Source: Chaetomium olivaceum
Lineage: Eukaryota > Ascomycota > Sordariomycetes > Sordariales > Chaetomiaceae
Assembly (NCBI GenBank): GCA_039881045.1
Contig: JAYWVB010000044.1
Coordinates: 241,147 to 305,146, forward strand
Direction of reading: 5' to 3'
Length of the DNA: 64,000 nucleotides
Every line of letters begins with the position of its first letter. Within the stretch, counting starts at the first letter, position 1. Below the pieces are notes generated by a model. It worked only from the letters and a program-made list of their open reading frames with translations. It was not told where the DNA came from and did not search any database. Positions 57,442-64,000 of the stretch are shown one piece after another. Both the position numbers and the translations under genes were made by a program.

Positions 57442-60400
57442 ATGACCTCGAAGATGGACGTGAACGGTGATACAGCGTCCCTGAAACGGAAGCGCGAGCC
57501 GAAGGACGATCCGAAACTATCCCAAAAAAAGCACCGCCGGAAATCGAAACTCCAAGAGAATGCGACTGGGGAAGAGGCTACGACTGATGCGGCGCTACAA
57601 AACACCAACGGCGACCTTGAACTCCCAAACACAACATCACAAGCCTTAGCGGGGCCTGAACGGGAAAGGCTAGCATCATGGAAGTTGTCTAAGCCAATGG
57701 GTGGGAGGATGCTGGACATCGATCCGGTCTTCTCTCCTGATGAACGGTTAGTTGGGACTGCTGCACACGGATGATCATACTGTCGAAGCATTGTCGCTAA
57801 CAAATGTAGATATCTCATCATCACCTACAACACCTCTATTCAGGTGTACTCGACCGAAGACTCTTTGCTTGTTCGCAGGATCGCCCTCCCCTTGGCAAGA
57901 ACGGACGATGACAACGAGCTCGTATCGGCGCATATCGTCGCCTCGGTGCTATCCAAATGCGACACTGACTACATTTGGGTCGCATGCTCTGACGGGCGCA
58001 TTTGGCACATCAATTGGACATCTGGCGTGGGCGCCGACACTCCCTTTAAGACCGAGGCCAAGAAGGTGTTGGACGTAACGGTGGACGCGGTGGAATTGGG
58101 CGGAAAGTCAGAGGATGTCTTGCTGGTTTTGAAAAGGCTCACTTGGAGCTCTGCCCAAATAGTTGCCTACAACACCAAGGCGCTATCGACAGGAGGAGGC
58201 AAGCTTCTCCACACGTACGAGGAGAGCCCACAATTACTGCGGTTTGTCGCTGGCGGTAGATTGATTGTCGCTGCAGCAAAGGAGACATTACACCTTGGGC
58301 TGCTGAAGGCAAAGAAAGCGGCGTCTCTCGATGATTTGACATATCGCTTCCACTGTTTCGATGTCCCGGATATTGTTAGCTGCTTGGACATCCGACATAC
58401 GACCCGGGTTACCAAGAAAGGAGGGATCGAGCTCCAATCCGTTGACGTTGCCGTTGGATGTGCTCGGGGCGGCATCTATGTTTACCATGACTTGCTGTCT
58501 AAGCTTCCAGGGGAAGGATCTGGGTCCTCCAAGGCGGGCGTGATTCAACCAAAGAAATACCACTGGCATCGCCGGGCGGTACACAGTGTCAAGTGGTCCC
58601 AAGATGGTAAGCAATCTATCGACTGAAGTACCTGTGTGTTTTCTGGGGTACTTTGGCTAACAAGTGGCAGGCAACTACCTCATTTCCGGTGGCTGCGAGA
58701 CTGTTCTCGTCCTCTGGCAAGTCGATACCGGCAGGCTTGATTTTCTGCCGCACCTTTCCGCAACTATCGAAAACATCGTCGTGTCACCCCGAGGGTCCTC
58801 ATATGCGGTTCATCTCGATGACAACTCGACCATGATTCTATCCACGGCCGAAATGAAACCGACCATGTACGTCTCGGGGATTCAGTCGCTCGTCTTGGGT
58901 GACCGTCCATCCAAAGAGTCCCTGGTCCGCCGCGTCTGGCGCCCTGTTGAGGAAATAGCGGCTCCACTGGTTGCCGCCGTCAACCCTCAAATGCCGTCAC
59001 AATTGTTTCTATGCGTTGGCAATGGGCAACAGGCGACTTTAGGAGGGACCTCGTCCACACCACTACTACAGGTGTTCGATCTGTCATCATTCCACGGCGT
59101 CACCAAACATGCTATTGCGCGTACGAATCCCACAGACGCGAATATTACCAGTGAGGGTGTTCCCGTCATAGAACCGACTGCTACCAAACTCGCCTTCTCT
59201 CGAGATGGCAAGTGGCTTGCCTCAGTCGACGAATGGCAACCGCCCGAACGAGACACCGACGTTTTTCTGACCGGCTCAAAAACTCCTGCGGAGGCATCCC
59301 GGGAGAGGCGCGAGATCCATCTTAAGTTCTGGGAGGTTGGAGCAAAAGACCAGTCTTTCCACCTTGTGACTCGCATCAATGACGCTCACCACACGGACCG
59401 AACTCAACCAGTATTTGACCTCGCCAGCGACCCGACTTCATCCCAGTTCGCTACGATTGGTAACGATGGGGTGGTACGGTTCTGGACTTCGAAGATGCGC
59501 AAGAGAGATGGGCTCGCAGCTACTGGCCCCGATGGCGAGCCATTGCGGAGTTGGTCTTGTTCTCGGACCGTTTCACTTCCCATCTACGAACAGCAGGACG
59601 ACTCTGTCGAGGCCCCTAAGAATGTGCCGTGCAGTGGCGCCATCGCATTCTCGGAGGACGGGTCCATCCTCTTCGCCGCCTTTGGGCCTCCCTCTGGCGC
59701 AGTGGTTGTGGCCATTGATACCGGGACTGGCGCCTTCCGGGACGTCGTTTCTGGCATGTTCAGGGGCGAGATTCGCGCCATGAAGTCTATGGGATCGGCC
59801 TTGATCATGCTCTCCGAGGACCTTGTTGTCTACGACATCGTGTCGGACGAGCTGCTGTACAGCTACTCTCTAAAGGAGACGTCGGAAGCCGCGAAGCGGC
59901 TCAGCCAGCTCGCAGTCAACTACGAGTCGCGGAGCGTTGCGCTTGTTGCCCCCGTCCCGCATCACAATCAAGACAAGATGAAGAGAGGCGCGAGATCAGA
60001 GCTTGTTGTCTTCGCCATCGAAGGAGACGAGCCCCAGTTGATTCAGACATTTCCGCATTTGATCACGTCAGTGAGCGCCGCCCCGTCTTCGTCCGGCTTC
60101 ATAGTGGTCGACTCGGCAGCGCAGATCTGGTCCGTGGCGGAAGGTCCCGAGCAAGCGCCCCTACTCCAACCCTTGGCAGATTTAGGAGTCGATGGTGATG
60201 CCGCTACCACTGGAGAAGTGACCTCTGGCGAGCTCGAGCTTTATGAGGGCGAGGCCAGCGACGAGGAAATGGAGGATGCCGACCAGGATGTAGAGATGGA
60301 AGATGACGACGACACCCACGCTGCTGTTGTGGCACCGCAGCGTCTCGCTGAGATATTCAATGCCGCTCCGGCATTCGCCATGCCGCCAATCGAAGATATC

Positions 60401-60448
60401 TTCTACCAGGTAGCTGGATTGTTCGCCACCAAGCCTGTCAACGCTTAA
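57442..60448 (+). CDS. utp17: UTP17/NAN1-like WD40 subunit of the t-UTP complex
   Basis: Homologue of yeast Utp17/Nan1 and human WDR75, a t-UTP (UTP-A) component of the 90S processome that binds the 5' external spacer and links rDNA transcription with processing. Exons 57442-57746, 57810-58606, 58671-60448, all in phase, 959 residues. The N-terminus is basic (KRKREPKDD, KKHRRKSK), as expected for a nucleolar protein. WD40-like blades follow: YLIITYNTSIQVYSTEDSLL, IWVACSDGRIWHINW, HRRAVHSVKWSQDGNYLISG, ETVLVLWQVDTGRLDFLP, KLAFSRDGKWLASVDEW and SQFATIGNDGVVRFW, enough for two propellers. The C-terminus is very acidic (EASDEEMEDADQDVEMEDDD) and ends in the hydrophobic block DIFYQVAGLFATKP. I chose MTSKMDVNG as start; an in-frame ATG at 57361 precedes it but reads as leader. 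Confidence 0.92.
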
Positions 60449-61088
60449 TATCGGCCATATTCATCCAACATTCCCCCCCCATCCACAAAACGATGGCCCG
60501 CACCACGAATACCTTCGTGCCGAGACACCGGAACGCCCTTTATCGTATGCCGCTTCGGGCGCGTTTCCGCTATCAACGAAATCCAGGAGAGTACGCCAAG
60601 ATGGGGAGAATTCCAAGCTTGCTTGGTGCCGGAACCGATTTCTGGGTGTATCAAGGTTAAATATCCCACTTTGGTTATCCGGGAGCGAGGCGGGCGGCAA
60701 CCGCCGATTCGGAGCCCGCGGACGGCCCGGCCAGTTCATGTAGCATGGCTGAGCTCCATCCCCAAACAGCCATGCCGAAGATTGGCTGTCCGACTCCGCT
60801 GCCCCGCGTCTTCGGCTGCTAGTGTGGTGTGAATTGCGGGGCAGGAATGGCAACTCCGATTACGCCATTCTTGAAGGGCGCACGAAGTACTGCATAGAAT
60901 GGGCTGTTTCCCGAGGTACCGAGCTTGCGAGTAGAAGTAAAGAAAAGGCGGTCTTATGATTAGATACCCTGTTGGCATAGTCCTCAATATATGCAGTTGT
61001 TGCAGACAATAACCTGCTTTGACGTTTTCCTCTACTACCGGCATCAAGGTCGAGTGTACGTTTCTCTTGAAAGACACCAGCACCGACC
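60449..61088. other. Intergenic between tandem genes
   Basis: Contains the 3' UTR of UTP17 and the promoter of the oxygenase gene. No gene seen. Confidence 0.5.
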
Positions 61089-62405
61089 ATGTCCTTCACT
61101 TCGATCCCTATTCTAGATCTGGCGTTGGCCCAGGACCCAGCCACAAAGCCCGAGTTTCTGTCTGAGCTGCGGCATGCCTTGATGGAAGTCGGGTTCCTCT
61201 ATCTCAAGAATGTGGGCATATCCGACGAGTTTTTCCAGCAGGTTATCCAAGAGGGCAGGGCGTTCTTTGACATACCCACAGAAGAGAAGTATGGGCTAAC
61301 GCACAAGCTCTCTCACCCTGTTGTACCCAAAAGCTGAACATGTGCCCAGGCTCAAAATCGAGATGAAAAATGCGCCCTCTTTCCTGGGCTACTCACGCCT
61401 CTCGGCCGAGGTTACAGCTGGGGCAATCGACCACCGTGAGCAGATCGACCTCTCGACGGAGCACCCGGTGCCCGGCCCAGACGCACCGCGGTATCACAAC
61501 CTGCTGGCGCCGAACCAGTGGCCGTCGCCGGAGGTGCTGTCCAACTTCCGGCCCGTTTTCACCGAGTACATGAAACGCATGGGCGCCATTTCCATCTACT
61601 TCACCAGTCTAATCGCCGAGGCCATCGAGCTCCCGAGCGGCGCCTTCAACAAGTATTTTGACGCCGACCAGCAGCACAAGCTGAAGATTGTCAAGTACCC
61701 CGATGTTGGCGAGCTCGACGCGGAGGGTAAGGGCGGGAACCAAGGGGTCGGGCCGCACAAGGACAGCAGTACGTTTTTCTACCCCCCCCCCCCCCCCCCT
61801 CTTTCTCCTTATCCAACAACAACAAAACAAACCCACTAACTAACCCCCTCCTCTCCTTCCCCCCGCCAAAAGTGCTCACCTCCTACCTCCTCCAAGCCTC
61901 CCCGCACCGCGGCCTCCAAGTCCAAAACATGCGCGGCGCCTGGATCGACTGCCCCCCGATCCCCGGCACCTTGGTCGTCGCCATCGGGCAGGGTCTCGAG
62001 GCACTGACCCGCGGAGTGTGTGTCAGCACGACGCACCGCGTGCTATCCCCCGCGGCGGGCGAGGGCGCGCGCTTCTCGATCCCCTTTTTTCAGGGCGTCA
62101 GTGGGGATGCGAGGTTTGATGACCTCGAGACGGTGGGTGTGGGGGCCGTGCCGGAGCGGGTGCGTGCTCAGCGGGAGGCGGTGTTAAGGGGCAATGGGGG
62201 CAGGTTGGATGATGTGGAGTTTACGTTTCGGGGGGGCGGTGCGGCAGAGACGTTGGGGGAGGCTACGCTGCGGAATCGCGTCAAGAGTCATCCGGATGTG
62301 GGCGAGCGGTGGTATCCGGATATTTTGGAGAGTGTGAGGGAGCAGCAGCGGAAGGCGGCGGTGGGTGCTGCTGCTACTGCTACTGCTGCTGCTGTTGTTG
62401 GGTGA
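61089..62405 (+). CDS. 2-oxoglutarate-Fe(II) oxygenase, isopenicillin-N-synthase-like
   Basis: Non-heme iron oxygenase of the DIOX_N / 2OG-FeII superfamily, substrate unknown. Exons 61089-61288, 61350-61768, 61873-62405 give 383 residues. The N-terminal domain begins SFTSIPILDLALAQDP and includes HALMEVGFLYLKNVGI and RAFFDIPTEEK. Iron ligands are visible: His203 and Asp205 in GVGPHKDS, and His261 in STTHRVLSP; Arg273 and Ser275 in ARFSIPFF are the 2-oxoglutarate carboxylate pair. The family is used in secondary metabolism and many catabolic reactions, but no biosynthetic partner genes lie nearby. The C-terminus ends in an Ala/Thr-rich tail from a GCT/ACT repeat. Intron 2 carries a run of 18 C, so its exact length is doubtful; the coding exons are intact. 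Confidence 0.93.
61782..61799 (+). repeat. 18-C homopolymer inside an intron
   Basis: Eighteen consecutive C residues 13 bases after the GTACGT donor of intron 2 of the oxygenase gene. It lies in a 104-nt intron that is otherwise C/T/A-rich. The length is probably inexact. Confidence 0.95.
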
Positions 62406-62756
62406 GTGCGAGGCCGGCAAAGGGTGAGAGTGGGTTATAACGTTGTTGTTTTTAGAACAGCAATGGGGCAGACAAACAAGCAAGCAAGCATATCTCTGAA
62501 CCATATTCCCATGGACTTTGGGTCCGGTTAGCACGGTGGAGTATGTTGGACCCTCTGTCGGATCCGCACACCATTGGTAACTGTACTCCGTCGCTCGTTC
62601 ATCACATGCAAGAGATCAACTAGACGCTCTTGACCCGCTAGAAAACCCAACTGTCAACGCCTTCCATCTACGCCTTCTCAATAACCAAAGACTCCCCGCC
62701 CGTTCCTCGTAAAACTCGTGTCTCGTTGTGAATCTACGGCAATGTGGCTGGCCCGA
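62406..62756. other. Intergenic between convergent genes
   Basis: 351 bp shared by two 3' UTRs. No gene seen. Confidence 0.5.
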
Positions 62757-63287
62757 TCATTTGGCTGCGGGGGTGGCGGCCGCGAATTCGGGAAAGCACT
62801 GCGGCAGCGTCGCGTTGTGCTTGTTTACGGCGTGAAGGGTAAGTCTAGGGAAAGAGACAGTGTCAGTCTGGGCCGTTTGTCCGCTTTTGCCTTTCTCAGA
62901 AGGCGTGGGATGGGGAGTGGACGGGGCAATCGTACTGAGGTTCACGAGAAGTCGAGAGAAAGGTCTGCTTGCACTGATTGCAGATGATGCTCATGGCAGC
63001 AGTGTTCTGTTGGGAAACGCCATGTCAGATTCTCCTCCTCGATGGCGCCAGCATCGTTCTTGGGGTACCACGGGACACATACGGTCTTCAGCTGCGAGAC
63101 AGCCTTCGAACCAGCCTTCTTGTCATTCCGGGCGCGCTTCTGCGCTGCCTTGGCTCCCTGTCAGGTGGTATCAGCAAATTGTCGGAAGGGGTCCTTCGAT
63201 CGGCGACCATGGCATTTCGGTTGGCGGAGAGTCGGGAAGGAGTCGACATCGGCGGAGACAGGGGGGACTTACGTTACCACCACCCAT
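62757..63287 (-). CDS. Small zinc-binding protein, DUF1909 / ZNF706-like
   Basis: Short basic protein resembling the At2g23090/ZNF706 group, whose role is poorly known. Four exons (minus strand): 63273-63287, 63083-63157, 62936-63006, 62757-62844, in phase, 82 residues. The N-terminus MGGGNGAKAAQKRARNDKK is the conserved 4F5-like basic start, followed by SKAVSQLKTNTAAM. A C2H2-like unit follows: ICNQCKQTFLSTSREPQLTL, with HAVNKH supplying the histidines, then LPQCFPEF. Exon 1 codes only five residues (MGGGN), so an automatic predictor could miss it. The gene is convergent with the oxygenase gene. Function is not deducible; family members are small nuclear or cytosolic proteins. Confidence 0.9.
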
Positions 63288-64000
63288 TTTGGAAGGTTTA
63301 CTCGGTTGATTTTGTTTCTCGTGTTGTTGTTGGCTCAAGTAGATGAGATGGGTACGAGATCCCGTCCTTTGCGACTTTTTACTTTTCGCAGCGGCTAAGA
63401 AAAGTGGCGCGCAGAAGTGTCGGTTCTGCAACTGAAAGGCTCCATCAAGAGGTCTGGATGCAGGGAGAAATGCACGAGCCGCAATCTGGCTTGACCACTG
63501 GTGGAAGCCAGCAGGGTCGGGCCAGGACCACTGACAGCTGACAGGACGAACCTCCATTCTCCGTGAGTTACGAAGTATTCCCTCCGATTACAAGTAGGGC
63601 CAGATCAATGAGATGATTGAAAATCTGAAAAAAGAACAACGAAACAAAAAAGACAAATTTGTATTTTTATTTTTATTTTCTTCTTCCTATACTTTTACTG
63701 TACTGATATTCTTTTCATTTGTTTGTTTTCATCTCTGTGACCCCTGTTTAAGATCACAAGGGTTGAGATGATGGCCGGCTGGGCAATGGATGCCAAGAGA
63801 CTGTTGAGTGCAGTCCTTCATGCAACGTCCCATCCACTCCAAACAGCTTGCCGCATCAATTCTCGAAACACCGAAGAAGAGCCTCAGATTCCGTCCATAC
63901 GTCGACCACGCGTCGACCACGCCATACATACATTAAAGATCGGCATCTAGTTCAGAGGCCCGCGCTGCCGTGCCGCATGCGATCTGCTGCCGCTTAACCG
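63288..64000. other. Window end, no gene recognised
   Basis: Upstream region of the small zinc-binding protein gene. A T-rich stretch occurs at 63658-63740. Short open frames only. Confidence 0.5.

Overview
The window is nuclear DNA of a filamentous ascomycete. Genes are split by short introns (about 50-200 nt) with GTAAGT-like donors and CTAAC/CTGAC branch points. The proteins include fungal families such as a TEA/ATTS conidiation regulator, a split-finger SFP1-type factor and an RRM-type MRD1. The GC-rich coding sequence, long gene-poor stretches and TA-rich degenerate DNA suit a Sordariomycete, possibly Chaetomiaceae. That placement is inference. || Layout, left to right. SFP1-like zinc-finger regulator (1538-3980, -). 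Empty stretch to 8.2 kb. RCF2-type HIG1 protein (8165-8966, +). Kelch-repeat protein (9621-11263, -). tRNA-dihydrouridine synthase DUS3 (12426-14657, +). A 26-bp minisatellite (14870-15051). Cyclophilin (15586-16606, +). A secreted protein with a histidine at the predicted mature N-terminus (17388-18686, -). AbaA-like TEA factor (21424-24970, -). MRD1 (25685-28427, -), divergent from an LC8 dynein light chain (29216-29981, +). ELL-type elongation factor (31233-33734, -). An 8-kb gene-poor stretch rich in microsatellites. An unknown helical protein (41693-42674, +). A membrane alpha/beta hydrolase (43638-45188, -). A truncated SDR remnant (45335-45591, -). A frame-broken EFM2-like methyltransferase (46005-47293, +). 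Degenerate DNA to about 49.4 kb and a possible 3' gene fragment near 49.7 kb. A large conserved protein of unknown function (50886-53545, -). RPB10 (56618-57052, -), head to head with UTP17/NAN1 (57442-60448, +). A 2-oxoglutarate-Fe(II) oxygenase (61089-62405, +). A small zinc-binding protein (62757-63287, -). || There is no gene cluster in the secondary-metabolism sense. Several genes serve the ribosome and translation machinery: SFP1-like (ribosome-biogenesis transcription), MRD1 and UTP17 (90S pre-rRNA processing), RPB10 (shared RNA polymerase subunit), DUS3 (tRNA modification) and EFM2-like (elongation-factor methylation). || Two things stand out. First, reading frames break by apparent single-base losses, usually in G/C runs, in genes whose homology continues cleanly across the break (SFP1-like, DUS3, ELL, the SDR remnant, EFM2-like). 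This points to base-calling error, so those proteins should be read with the breaks in mind. Second, the secreted protein at 17.4-18.7 kb has features of a copper histidine-brace enzyme (LPMO-like) and is the best candidate here for undescribed biochemistry.
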